Assembly (NCBI GenBank): GCA_002321305.1
Contig: DCMF01000044.1
Coordinates: 1 to 27,361, forward strand
Direction: 5' to 3'
DNA: 27,361 bases
Source: Verrucomicrobia bacterium UBA1629
GTDB taxonomy: Bacteria; Verrucomicrobiota; Kiritimatiellia; RFP12; UBA1067
A program made the translations under genes and the position numbers. How positions within the stretch are numbered: the first letter of the stretch is position 1; every line of letters starts with the position of its first letter. The notes beneath the pieces are model-generated. The model was not told where the DNA came from. It made no database searches and was given only the letters and a program-made list of their open reading frames with translations. Of this stretch, positions 7,927-16,063 are shown one piece after another.

Positions 7927-9582
7927 ATGGTCATTCATCAATTCAACAAGCTGATCCGCAACCGCTGGCTCTGGGGCGCCTTCGCCATCGCGATTTCCGC
8001 CTTCTTCGCCTTTGACTTCCTCATCGCCGACCTCGGCAGCGAGTCGCGCACGGAATCGTCGGGCGACGCGGGCACGCTCGCGGGCAAGTCCGTCGACGCC
8101 AAGCTCTTTTCGGCCCTCGCGGAAGAGGTGCGCGGCTTCGGCCGCGCGCGCGACCACCAGATGAAGCAGGGCGACGTCAACCGCCAGGCGTGGGAGAACT
8201 ACGCCGCGCTGCTCGTCGCCGGCAAGGCGGGCGTCGAGGCGACGGACGCCGAGGTGCAGGCGATCATCCGCCGCGATCCCTCGTTCCAGCAGAACGGCGG
8301 CTTCAGTTTCGCGCTCTACCAGCGCGCGCTCCGCGACAACGGGCTGACGCCCGAGCGCTTCGAGGCGTTCCTGAAGCGCCGCGTCACGCTCATGCGCCTC
8401 GGACAGGCCGTGCTCGGCTCGGCGGCGTGGACGTCGCCGATGGAGCTGGACCAGGCCGTGGCGGACATGACGGACACGTTCACCGTCAAGGTCGCGACGT
8501 TCACGCAGTCGAAGAAGGACGCCGAGGCCGTCAAGGTCGACGAGAAGGCCCTGAAGGCCTGGTACGAGAAGAACCAGAAGAGCCTGGAGCTTCCCGAACG
8601 CACGAAGATCCGCCTCGTGAAGTTCGACGCGACGAACAAGGACCTGCTCGCGCGCATGGCCGTCACCGAGGACGAGATGCGCGACCGCTACGACGTCACG
8701 ATCGACAAGTACACGTCGACGGACACGAACGGCGTCGAGACGGTGAAGAAGTTCGAGGACGTGAAGGCGGGCATCGAGAAGGAGCTGCGCCAGATCGCGG
8801 CCGTCCAGTGCCTGGAGACGAACCTCAACTTCCGCGCCTACGCCCAGAAGGCGGCGAAGGGCGCCTCGCGGCTGGACGAGATCGCGAAGGAGGAGGGCCT
8901 GAAGGTGCAGACGAGCGACTGGTTCGCGCTGGACGGCGGCTACCAGGAGGGCTTCATGAAGCGCACGTACCAGATCTGCCCCGGCGCGAAGGGCTTCTCC
9001 GAGGCGGTGGCCGAGCTGGACGCGTCGAGCGAAGACCTGCGCTACGCGGTCGTGAGCTCCGCCAATTCCGTCTGGCTGATCGAGAAGGCCGAGACGAGCC
9101 CGAAGCACGTGCCGACGTTCGACGAGGCGAAGAAGGCGATCGGGCCGCGCGCGCTCCGCGACGCGAAGGCGGACGCCTTCAGGGCGCAGGTCGAGGCGAT
9201 CGCAAAGAAGGGCGCGAAGGCGGTGGCGGCCGTCAAGGGCGTTTCGACGAACCTCACGTTCACGGTCTCCGACCTCCGTCAGGGCACGGACAGCGGCATC
9301 GAGAACGCGATGGCCGTCGCGCGCGCCGCGATGAAGCTCAAGAAGGGCGAAGTCTCCGATTTCACGCTGACCTCGCCGGGCCATGCGATTCTCGTCGTCT
9401 GCGAAGACCGCACGGCGGGCGACGCCGCGAAGGCGATGGTGCTGCGTTCGCAGGTCCGCGACGAGCTCGCGATGCTCCAGCAGCGGCAGATTCCCGAAAG
9501 CTGGCGCACGTGGAACCTCGAACGCCTCGGCTTCGAGACGGGCGAGATCTCCTCGGTCGAGAATCCGGAAGTGGAAGAATGA
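7927..9582 (+). CDS. PpiD/SurA-like membrane-anchored periplasmic chaperone
   Basis: A 551-residue protein with one membrane anchor (residues 12-36, NRWLWGAFAIAISAFFAFDF) and a long helical periplasmic part. Residues 60-170 match the SurA_N_3 fold of PpiD (DPSFQQNGGFSFALYQRALR, then LTPERFEAFLKRRV). The parvulin core is degenerate: only its end, like SANSVWLIEKAETSPKHVPTFDEAK, is recognisable, and the usual Gly-rich substrate loop is missing. It therefore looks like a chaperone rather than an active prolyl isomerase. No Shine-Dalgarno is seen; the preceding 100 nt (7824-7926) is A/C-rich and unstructured. The stop overlaps the dut start as ATGA. Confidence 0.65.
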   Translation: MVIHQFNKLIRNRWLWGAFAIAISAFFAFDFLIADLGSESRTESSGDAGTLAGKSVDAKLFSALAEEVRGFGRARDHQMKQGDVNRQAWENYAALLVAGKAGVEATDAEVQAIIRRDPSFQQNGGFSFALYQRALRDNGLTPERFEAFLKRRVTLMRLGQAVLGSAAWTSPMELDQAVADMTDTFTVKVATFTQSKKDAEAVKVDEKALKAWYEKNQKSLELPERTKIRLVKFDATNKDLLARMAVTEDEMRDRYDVTIDKYTSTDTNGVETVKKFEDVKAGIEKELRQIAAVQCLETNLNFRAYAQKAAKGASRLDEIAKEEGLKVQTSDWFALDGGYQEGFMKRTYQICPGAKGFSEAVAELDASSEDLRYAVVSSANSVWLIEKAETSPKHVPTFDEAKKAIGPRALRDAKADAFRAQVEAIAKKGAKAVAAVKGVSTNLTFTVSDLRQGTDSGIENAMAVARAAMKLKKGEVSDFTLTSPGHAILVVCEDRTAGDAAKAMVLRSQVRDELAMLQQRQIPESWRTWNLERLGFETGEISSVENPEVEE

Positions 9583-10007
9583 CGCTTCGGTTCAAGCGGA
9601 TTCATCCCGACGCCGTCCTCCCCGCGTATGCCCATCCGAGCGACGCGGGGATGGACTTGAAGAGCGTCGCGGACGTCGTGATTCCCCGTGGCGGACGCGC
9701 GCTCGTCCCGACGGGGCTTGTCGTCCTCCTGCCGCCCGGCTACGAGGCGCAGGTGCGGCCGCGTTCGGGGCTCGCGCTGAAGCACGGCGTGACAGTCCTG
9801 AATTCGCCCGGCACAGTCGATTCGGGCTATCGCGGCGAGATCGGCGTCATTCTCGCGAACTTCGGCGCGGCCGACTTCGCCGTGAAGACAGGCGACAAGA
9901 TCGCCCAGCTCGTCATCGCGCCCGTCACGCAGCCGCAGGTCGAGGAGGCGGACGTCGTTGACGAGACGGATCGCGGCGCGGGCGGCTTCGGCTCGACCGG
10001 CATCTGA
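9579..10007 (+). CDS. dut: dUTP diphosphatase (deoxyuridine triphosphatase)
   Basis: A 142-residue trimeric dUTPase that hydrolyses dUTP to dUMP and pyrophosphate. This keeps uracil out of DNA and feeds dTMP synthesis. All five family motifs are present in order: DAGMDL, RPRSGLA, GTVDSGYRGEIG, GDKIAQLV and RGAGGFGSTG. The length is normal. The ATG shares four bases with the stop of the upstream chaperone gene (ATGA), so the two are translationally coupled; codons 3-6 are basic and match other dUTPases. Nothing suggests truncation. Confidence 0.95.
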   Translation: MTLRFKRIHPDAVLPAYAHPSDAGMDLKSVADVVIPRGGRALVPTGLVVLLPPGYEAQVRPRSGLALKHGVTVLNSPGTVDSGYRGEIGVILANFGAADFAVKTGDKIAQLVIAPVTQPQVEEADVVDETDRGAGGFGSTGI

Positions 10008-10073
10008 AGGCGCGCGGCGGCAGCTGCGGAATGGGACACAGGAAACTACGGAAGAAGGCAGGAGACAAAAGGC

Positions 10074-12347
10074 ATGACAAACGTTCCGCAGGCTGACGGA
10101 CTGAACGACACGCAGGGCATCGGGCTGAAAGACCTGGCGCTCGCGACGCTGGCGGGGGCGGTCGCCGCCGCGACGATTCTCGTCTGGGGCATCCCCGGAC
10201 TCGACCCCGCAATGTGGAGCGAGGCCGCCGTCGCCGCGCAGATCCGTCCGCCGCAGACGATCTTCCCCGGCTTCTGGCGGTTCGTCTCGGTCGGCCTCTT
10301 CTCGGCGTTCGGCGTGAGCGGCGCGATCCGCGTCCTCACCTTCGCCGGCGCGGCCCTCGGCGGCATCTCGGTCGCGCTCGTCTGCCTGATCGTGCGCCAG
10401 ACGCTTGCGTTCCTCGTTCGCACGGGGCGGCCGTATGCCGTCTGGAGCGACCGTATCGCGCCGTTCTTCGCGTTCGTCGCGGCCGTCCTCTTCGGCCTGA
10501 GCGACCCGCTCTCGCGCATCGCGCGCGTCCTCTCGCCGTCCCTGCTGCGTCTCGCGGCCGTCCTCCTCATCGTCCACCTCGCGCTGCGCTGGCTTGCGGT
10601 CGGCGGGCGCTGGCGGCTCTTCCCGTGTGTTGCGCTGATGGGCCTGCTCGCGGCCGAGACGCCGTTCGGCTTCCTGCTGCCCGTCCTCTTCATCGGCGCG
10701 TATGTCCTCGTCTGGCACGGCGTCGTCGACGGCCTCTTCCTGAAGCCGGAGAAGCTGCCCGAGCCGGACGAGCTGCCGAAGTGGCGCATGTTCTTCCTCT
10801 TCTTCGGCTCGCTCGCGCTTGCGGCGTGCCTGAACGCGGCGGAGTTCGTCTCGCTCGGCGGCGCCGTGGCCAACGGCTGGGGCGCGAACGACGTCTACTT
10901 CCGCTACGCGGGCGGCTACTGGCGCGTCTTTGCGGACGCGGCGAGCGTCGTCGGCTGGGTGCTGGGCCTCGTCTTCGGCGTGCTGCCGCTGCTCGTCGCG
11001 TTGAAGGTCTTTCCGATGGTCACGCGCGACGACCGCCCGATGCCGTTCAACCTCGGCGTCCTGCTCTTCCTCGTCGGGCTGCTTGCGGTCATGCAGTGCG
11101 GCGCGCTGCCCGCCGCGCGGTTCTGGACGTTCACGAAGGACATCGTGCTGGTGCAGAGCGGCTTCCTGCTCGCCTTCTTCACGTTCTGCGCGATGGTCGC
11201 GTTCGCGCTCTTCGGCGCGGCGTTCGCCTTCGAGTGCCAGCGCACGTACCTCGGCGAGGGCGAGCGCCGTCCGGGCGTCCTCCTGCGATGGCTCGTGCCG
11301 TGCCTGACGGTCGTCGTCGTCGCGCTCGCGTGCCGGACGGTGCCGAAGCCGGTCGAGACGGAGATGCAGCGCATCGTCGACGACGCGGTGCGCGAGACGG
11401 TCGCGGAATGCGGCGACGCGAAGTACCTCTTCACGGACGGCCATCTCGACGCGGCGGTCGAGCTGTGCGCGAAAGACCGGGGACAGGCCCTCTACGCGCT
11501 CAACATGATGTCCGGCGCGCGCGCGTGGGACTGCGCGGTGCGGTCGCGTCCGTTCGCGCCGGAGTCGGACGACTGGACGCACGCGCAGACGGGCATCCCG
11601 TCGCTCCTGCGCATCTGGGCCGGCGAGAAGGTCGGCGGCATGGACGAGGCGGCGATCCAGCTCGGCTTCGAGTTCTGGAAGCGCGAGCGCAAGCCGCTGC
11701 CGACGCTCTCCGGCATGGTCGCGCGCGAGAAGGGGATGGACGCGGCGGCGGCCCAGGCCGGCATCGCGCGGGCGAAGGCCCTCGCCGACCGCATCCTCGC
11801 GCTCGCGCCGAAGACGGAGACGGCCGACCCGTCGCCCGCGCTCGCGCGCGCGTACTCGGCCGTCTCGTGGCGGATTTCGCGCTTTGCCCGCATCCGCGAG
11901 GACGCGGAACTCGCGAACGACCTCGACGAGTCGAACACGGCCCTGAAGAAGATGCTGTCCGTCATCGAGCAGGAGCGCCAGCGGACGTTCCTGCAGATGA
12001 CGCCGCGCGAAGGGCTTCAGATCGCGCTGAAGCGCGCGAACTTCGCGGAGGCGCGCCGCTACGCGGCGGCCGTCCTGCGCGCGAACGAGGACGACGCCGA
12101 GGCGAACTTCGCGATGGGCATGAGCTCGCTGACGGGCAACCGCTATGCGGACGCCGAGCGCTACCTGAGCCGCTGCCTCAAGGTGCGGCCCAACGAGCCG
12201 GCGGTGCTGAACAACCTCTCGATCATCTGCCGCAAGCTCCGCCGCTACAAGGAGGCGGAGGACTACGCGCGCCGTGCGCTGAAGCTCCTGCCGGACTCGC
12301 CGGAGGTCAGGCAGACGCTCGCCGACGCCCTCAAGAAGGCCCCGTAA
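10074..12347 (+). CDS. Polytopic membrane protein with C-terminal TPR repeats
   Basis: A 757-residue protein. Residues 20-430 hold about 10 hydrophobic segments separated by short charged loops. An aromatic/proline-rich first periplasmic loop (GIPGLDPAMWSEAA) recalls the overall design of DUF2723/GT-C-like proteins, but no catalytic motif could be fixed. The soluble C-terminal half (430-757) is helical. Its last 130 residues contain TPR units (EANFAMGMSSLTGNRYADAE, then NEPAVLNNLSIICRKLRRYK). GGCAGGAGA precedes the ATG. It lies 66 nt after dut and converges on gdhA. Function unknown; a role in envelope assembly or surface polymer handling is plausible only by architecture. Confidence 0.6.
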   Translation: MTNVPQADGLNDTQGIGLKDLALATLAGAVAAATILVWGIPGLDPAMWSEAAVAAQIRPPQTIFPGFWRFVSVGLFSAFGVSGAIRVLTFAGAALGGISVALVCLIVRQTLAFLVRTGRPYAVWSDRIAPFFAFVAAVLFGLSDPLSRIARVLSPSLLRLAAVLLIVHLALRWLAVGGRWRLFPCVALMGLLAAETPFGFLLPVLFIGAYVLVWHGVVDGLFLKPEKLPEPDELPKWRMFFLFFGSLALAACLNAAEFVSLGGAVANGWGANDVYFRYAGGYWRVFADAASVVGWVLGLVFGVLPLLVALKVFPMVTRDDRPMPFNLGVLLFLVGLLAVMQCGALPAARFWTFTKDIVLVQSGFLLAFFTFCAMVAFALFGAAFAFECQRTYLGEGERRPGVLLRWLVPCLTVVVVALACRTVPKPVETEMQRIVDDAVRETVAECGDAKYLFTDGHLDAAVELCAKDRGQALYALNMMSGARAWDCAVRSRPFAPESDDWTHAQTGIPSLLRIWAGEKVGGMDEAAIQLGFEFWKRERKPLPTLSGMVAREKGMDAAAAQAGIARAKALADRILALAPKTETADPSPALARAYSAVSWRISRFARIREDAELANDLDESNTALKKMLSVIEQERQRTFLQMTPREGLQIALKRANFAEARRYAAAVLRANEDDAEANFAMGMSSLTGNRYADAERYLSRCLKVRPNEPAVLNNLSIICRKLRRYKEAEDYARRALKLLPDSPEVRQTLADALKKAP

Positions 12348-12385
12348 TAGATGGGCGTTCGGTTGCCCTGTTGATCTGAACGGAG

Positions 12386-12427
12386 AACAGGAAGGGGAAG
12401 CGGTTATCGCCGCTTCCCCTTCCTGTT
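12386..12427. terminator. Bidirectional terminator between the TPR gene and gdhA
   Basis: An 18-bp perfect inverted repeat (arms 12386-12403 and 12410-12427) around a 6-nt loop. It sits exactly between two convergent genes ending at 12347 and 12448. Only short T runs flank it, so the very strong GC stem must do most of the work. Confidence 0.8.
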
Positions 12428-12447
12428 GGGTTTCCCAGGCCTTTGCC

Positions 12448-13821
12448 TTAGGCGATGCCCTGCGCGAGCATCGCGTCGGCGACCTTCGTGAAGCCGGCGA
12501 TGTTGGCGCCCATGACGTAGTTGCCCTTGTGGCCGTACTTCTCGGCGGCCGCCCAGGCGTTGTCGTGGATCGCCTTCATGATGCCCTTGAGCTTCGCGTC
12601 GACCTCCTCGGACGTCCAGCTCAGGCGCTCGGAGTTCTGCGACATCTCCAGGCCCGACGTCGCGACGCCGCCGGCGTTCGAGGCCTTGCCCGGCGAGAAC
12701 ATGATCTTCGCCTTGACGAACGCCTCGATCGCGTCCGGCGTGGACGGCATGTTCGCGCCCTCGCCGACGAGCGTGCAGCCGTGCTTGAGCAGGTAGGCCG
12801 CGTCCTTGCCGTCGAGCTCGTTCTGGCGGGCGCACGGGAACGCGCAGTCGATCTCGTCCGCGATCTGCCAGCTGTTCGCGCCCTTGAAGAACTTCACGGC
12901 CTTCGTCTTCTTCGCGAAGTCGGCGAGCTCGCCGCGCGTGACGGTCTTGAGGACCATGACGTCCTTGAGCATCTTCGGGGTGATGCCGTCCTTGCAGTAG
13001 ATCGCGCCGGAGCGGTCGGAGAGCGTCAGCACCTTCGCGCCGAGCTGCAGGAGCTTCTCGGCCGCGTAGGTCGCGACGTTGCCAGAGCCGGAGATCACGC
13101 ACTTCTTGCCCTCGAACGTCTCGCCGCGCATGGCGAGCATGTTCTCGGCGAAGTAGACGTCGCCGTAGCCCGTCGCCTCCGGGCGGATCAGCGAGCCGCC
13201 GTAGGAGAGGCCCTTGCCCGTGAGGACGCCCGTCCACTCGTTGACGAGGCGCCTGTACTGGCCGAAGAGGTAGCCGATCTCGCGGCCGCCCACGTTCATG
13301 TCGCCGGCCGGCACGTCCGTGTCGGGGCCGATGTGGCGGTAGAGCTCGGTCATGAAGCTCTGGCAGAAGCGCATGACCTCGCGGTCGCTGCAGCGCTTGC
13401 CGGGCGTGTGCGGGCTCTGCTTCGGGTCGAAGTCGCTGCCGCCCTTGCCGCCGCCCATCGGCAGCGTCGTGAGCGAGTTCTTGAAGACCTGCTCGAACGC
13501 GAGGAACTTGAGGACGGAGAGGTTCACCGACGGGTCGAAGCGGAGGCCGCCCTTGTACGGCCCGATCGCCGAGTTCATCTGGATGCGGTAGCCGCGGTTC
13601 ACGCGCACGACGCCCTTGTCGTCCACCCACGGCACGCGGAACATGATCACGCGCTCCGGCTCGACCATGCGCTCCAGGATGGCCTCCTGCTGGTAGGCCT
13701 TGTTGGCGTCGATGACGGGCGAGAGGGTCGTCAGCACCTCGTCGACGGCCTGGAGGAACTCCGGCTCGTTCGCGTTCTTCGCCTTGACGTCTTTCAGAAC
13801 TTGCTCAATGTATTTGTTCAT
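12448..13821 (-). CDS. gdhA: NADP-specific glutamate dehydrogenase (hexameric)
   Basis: A 457-residue enzyme making glutamate from 2-oxoglutarate and ammonium. Features include the N-terminal MNKYIEQVLKDVK, the active-site block GPYKGGLRF, the LPMGGGKGGSDF lysine motif, FMTELYRHIGPDTDVPAGD and a Rossmann segment ISGSGNVATYAAEKL followed by SDRSG. Length and sequence fit the NADP-dependent biosynthetic type. The open frame extends upstream to 13938, but the conserved N-terminus and GGAAA just before it fix the start at 13821. A sigma54-type promoter (13877-13892) and an upstream 15-nt element shared with the glnK promoter indicate nitrogen control. It is transcribed away from murCB and ends at the shared hairpin. 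Confidence 0.95.
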   Translation of the reverse strand: MNKYIEQVLKDVKAKNANEPEFLQAVDEVLTTLSPVIDANKAYQQEAILERMVEPERVIMFRVPWVDDKGVVRVNRGYRIQMNSAIGPYKGGLRFDPSVNLSVLKFLAFEQVFKNSLTTLPMGGGKGGSDFDPKQSPHTPGKRCSDREVMRFCQSFMTELYRHIGPDTDVPAGDMNVGGREIGYLFGQYRRLVNEWTGVLTGKGLSYGGSLIRPEATGYGDVYFAENMLAMRGETFEGKKCVISGSGNVATYAAEKLLQLGAKVLTLSDRSGAIYCKDGITPKMLKDVMVLKTVTRGELADFAKKTKAVKFFKGANSWQIADEIDCAFPCARQNELDGKDAAYLLKHGCTLVGEGANMPSTPDAIEAFVKAKIMFSPGKASNAGGVATSGLEMSQNSERLSWTSEEVDAKLKGIMKAIHDNAWAAAEKYGHKGNYVMGANIAGFTKVADAMLAQGIA

Positions 13822-13876
13822 GTCTTTCCTTTTCCTTAACGTGGGCTGACAAAAGTCATTTGGCCCTATGAAAATC

Positions 13877-13892
13877 AGCAAAACATGTGCCA
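13877..13892 (-). promoter_or_regulatory. Sigma54 (-24/-12) promoter of gdhA
   Basis: The minus strand reads TGGCACATGTTTTGCT, matching the consensus TGGCACG-N4-TTGCW except for one base (A for G at the seventh position). The invariant GG and GC are separated by the required 10 nt. The predicted start point is near 13866, about 45 nt before the gdhA ATG. No competing -35/-10 pair was noticed. Confidence 0.75.
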
Positions 13893-13936
13893 TTTTCGCC
13901 GGATCTGCCGTTTTCGGCGTAAATGCATGGCAAGAC

Positions 13937-13953
13937 ATTACGGTGCGCGTAAT
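13937..13953. promoter_or_regulatory. Inverted repeat, candidate activator site for gdhA
   Basis: ATTACG-GTGCG-CGTAAT is a perfect 6-bp inverted repeat with a 5-nt centre, about 55 nt upstream of the gdhA -24 box. Bases 13939-13953 match 14 of 15 bases in front of the glnK sigma54 promoter (23292-23306). It is probably an enhancer-binding protein site; which protein binds is unknown. Confidence 0.5.
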
Positions 13954-14019
13954 ATCGCGCGACAGTCATTCCACGCCGTGTAATCTTTTTGTGGTGTTCG
14001 TCCGTGTCTGGCGGATTCA

Positions 14020-14028
14020 TGCTATAAT
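14020..14028 (+). promoter_or_regulatory. Extended -10 promoter of murCB, predicting a leaderless mRNA
   Basis: TGCTATAAT with a perfect TATAAT at 14023-14028 and no good -35. Only 8 nt separate the box from ATG 14037, so transcription should start at or within about 2 nt of the start codon. No Shine-Dalgarno is present. Confidence 0.6.
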
Positions 14029-14036
14029 ATGCCGCA

Positions 14037-16043
14037 ATGAACACGAAGCGGATCCATCTCATCGGCATCGGCGGCGTCGGCATGGCCGGACTCGCCGTCC
14101 TCCTGAAGGCGCGAGGCCACGCGGTCTCGGGCTGCGACCTGCATCGGAGCGCGCGGACGCGTTGGCTGGAGGCGCAGGGCATCCGCGTGGACGAGGGGCA
14201 CGCCCCCGCGCACGTGGCGGACGCCGATCTGGTCGTCGTGACGCCAGCCGTCCGGGCGGACAACCCCGAACGCGCGGCGGCGGCCGGGCGCATCCGCTTT
14301 CGCGGCGACGTCTTGGCCGAGCTCGTGAGCGCGGCGCCGGATGCCGTCGCCGTCTGCGGCTCGCACGGCAAGACGACGACCGCGACGTGGATCGCCCGGC
14401 TGCTCCTGTCGCTTGGCGAGTCCGTCTCGTGGGCGATCGGCGGCGAGACGGGCGACTTCCCCGTCGCGGGCGTGGGGACAGGCCCCCTGGTCGTGGAGGC
14501 CGACGAGTCGGACGGCACGCTTGCGCAGTATCATGCGAAAACGCTCGTCGTCACGAACTGCGAATACGATCACCCCGACCACTTCAAGACGCGCGACGCC
14601 TATCTCGCCTGCTTCGCGGCGGCGAAGCGGAATGCGGCGGACGTCCTCGATTCCGTGGACGGTCTGGAGCCGCTTGCGGCCGCGCTCGGCCTCGACGCGC
14701 TGGGTCTCGCGTCGCACAACCGCCGCAACGCGCTGATGGCGGCCGAGGTCGCGCGGCGGCGCGGACACGCCGTGGCCGCGATTGCCGACGCGCTGCCGGC
14801 CATTGTCGCGGAGCGTCCCGACCGTCGGTTTCAGCCGATTGCGCCGGGCGTCTACACCGACTACGCGCATCATCCGACGGAAATGGCGTGTGCTGTCGCG
14901 ATGGCGCGGCAGGTCTGCCGCGGCACGTTGCGCGTCCTCTTCCAGCCGCACCGCTATTCGCGGACGAAGGCGCTGCTGCACGAGTTCCCGGCGGCGTTCG
15001 GCGGGGCGGACGAGGTGGTGCTGTGTCCGACCTACGCGGCGTTCGAGGAGCCGGTCGAGGGCGGCGACGTGGCCGACCTGTATGCGGCGTGTCGGGAGGG
15101 GGCGTACACGGGGAATGCCCACACGGAGGCACGGAGGCACGGAGAGAGGCGGTTTTATCTGGCGCGGAGCTGCGACGAGGCGTGGGAACACGCGCGCAAC
15201 TCGATGCAGCCGGGCGATTTGACGCTGCTTCTCGGCGCGGGCGACATCATCAATCTCGTTCCCAAGATCCAAGCAGACCTCCGTGCCTCCAGTTCTCCGT
15301 GTGAGCCTAACCCCTGTCCCCCCAAGCGCCGCATCTGGATCGGACAGGGCACGAACACGTGGAAGTCGGACCTGAACCTGTCCGTCGAATACGTCAAGAC
15401 AACAGGCCCGGCCGGGGCGCCCGGCGCCTCGCTCGTCGCGGCGCATCCGACGCTGTTGCCGTGGATGGCGGGGATTCCCGGCACGGTCGGCGGCTGGATC
15501 AGGATGAACGCGGGCGCGTTCGGCCATTCGATTTCCGAAGTCCTCGCGGCGGTCAAGGTCGACGGCGCGTGGGTCAAGGCCGAAGACTGCGGCTTTGGCT
15601 ACCGCACGAGCGCAATCAGAGGCGAGATTCAGGACTTCCGGCTGAAGGATCCGGATGGCCTGAGGGACGAGAGGGGCGTGAGAGACGCAAGCCCCTCGCT
15701 TTCCGCTTGCCCCTCATGCCTTTCGAGTCCTCAATCTGTCGCTGCCTCGCCGGCCGATTATCTTGCGCGGCGCCGGAAGTTCCCGCCGGGGACGTTCGGG
15801 AGCGTCTTCAAGAATCCGCCGGGCGATTTTGCGGGGCGGCTCCTGGAGGCGGTCGGCACGAAGGGGCTGCGCGTCGGCGGCGCCTACGTCTGGACGGAGC
15901 ACGCGAACGTCATTGTGCGCGGCGACGGCGCGACGGCCTCGGACGTCCTCGCGCTCGCGCGGCTGATGGCGGCGCGTGTCCGGCTGAGGCTTGGCGTGAC
16001 GCTCGACCCCGAGGTCTGCGGGCTGTGTGCGTGCCTCCAGTAA
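14037..16043 (+). CDS. murC/murB: MurC-MurB fusion: UDP-MurNAc-L-alanine ligase and UDP-MurNAc dehydrogenase
   Basis: A single 668-residue frame carrying two cytoplasmic peptidoglycan enzymes. The MurC half (1-about 420) shows IGIGGVGMAGLA, the ATP loop CGSHGKTTTATW (Lys112), VEADESDGT, YTDYAHHPTEM, FQPHRYSRTKAL and GAGDI. Its central domain is short: only about 50 residues separate the EYDHPDH motif from HNRRNAL. The MurB half (about 430-668) has IGQGTNTWKSD, AGIPGTVGGWIRMNAGAFG, CGFGYR, FGSVFKNP (catalytic Ser589), HANVIV and a final LDPEV. It lacks roughly the first 60 residues of normal MurB. Repeat-derived inserts lie in the MurC C-terminus and linker (15120-15326) and in MurB before the Ser motif (about 15655-15750). 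Catalytic residues are kept in both halves, so it is probably active. Confidence 0.9.
   Translation: MNTKRIHLIGIGGVGMAGLAVLLKARGHAVSGCDLHRSARTRWLEAQGIRVDEGHAPAHVADADLVVVTPAVRADNPERAAAAGRIRFRGDVLAELVSAAPDAVAVCGSHGKTTTATWIARLLLSLGESVSWAIGGETGDFPVAGVGTGPLVVEADESDGTLAQYHAKTLVVTNCEYDHPDHFKTRDAYLACFAAAKRNAADVLDSVDGLEPLAAALGLDALGLASHNRRNALMAAEVARRRGHAVAAIADALPAIVAERPDRRFQPIAPGVYTDYAHHPTEMACAVAMARQVCRGTLRVLFQPHRYSRTKALLHEFPAAFGGADEVVLCPTYAAFEEPVEGGDVADLYAACREGAYTGNAHTEARRHGERRFYLARSCDEAWEHARNSMQPGDLTLLLGAGDIINLVPKIQADLRASSSPCEPNPCPPKRRIWIGQGTNTWKSDLNLSVEYVKTTGPAGAPGASLVAAHPTLLPWMAGIPGTVGGWIRMNAGAFGHSISEVLAAVKVDGAWVKAEDCGFGYRTSAIRGEIQDFRLKDPDGLRDERGVRDASPSLSACPSCLSSPQSVAASPADYLARRRKFPPGTFGSVFKNPPGDFAGRLLEAVGTKGLRVGGAYVWTEHANVIVRGDGATASDVLALARLMAARVRLRLGVTLDPEVCGLCACLQ
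14472..14486 (+). repeat. Copy of the nadE palindrome inside murC
   Basis: GTGGGGACAGGCCCC is identical over 15 nt to 27081-27095 in nadE. Here it encodes GTGPL immediately before the VEADESDGT motif, a loop that tolerates variation in MurC. Confidence 0.7.
15120..15144 (+). repeat. CACGGAGG-type repeat inside murC
   Basis: Repeated 8-nt units (GGCACGGA) in frame, encoding HTEARRHGER where MurC homologues have only a short turn. The first 17 nt (15120-15136) are identical to 27044-27060 inside nadE. A 12-nt part, GGAGGCACGGAG (15125-15136 and 15133-15144), recurs in reverse complement at 15279-15290. Confidence 0.8.
15279..15326 (-). repeat. Inverted copy of the CACGGAGG repeat plus CCCCTGTCCCC unit in the MurC-MurB linker
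   Basis: Bases 15279-15290 are the exact reverse complement of 15125-15136, and 15295-15305 is a second partial unit. A CCCCTGTCCCC stretch of the other repeat family follows (15311-15322). Together they encode most of the linker joining the two enzymes (RASSSPCEPNPCPPK). Confidence 0.7.
15655..15750 (+). repeat. Low-complexity insert inside the MurB half
   Basis: A purine-rich run (GAGGGACGAGAGGGG) is followed by a pyrimidine-rich run (CCCCTCGC through CCCCTCATGCC). In frame it encodes about 30 Ser/Pro/Arg/Asp-rich residues between the FAD domain and the FGSVFKNP motif, where other MurB proteins have a short loop. Confidence 0.6.
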
Positions 16044-16063
16044 GGAGGTCCGGCGGGGCATTA

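Noticed and set aside
11478..11493. GGGGACAGGCCC in the TPR membrane protein gene
   Set aside because: Only part of the palindrome is present and the protein context gives no sign of an insert, so it is too weak to list as a repeat copy.
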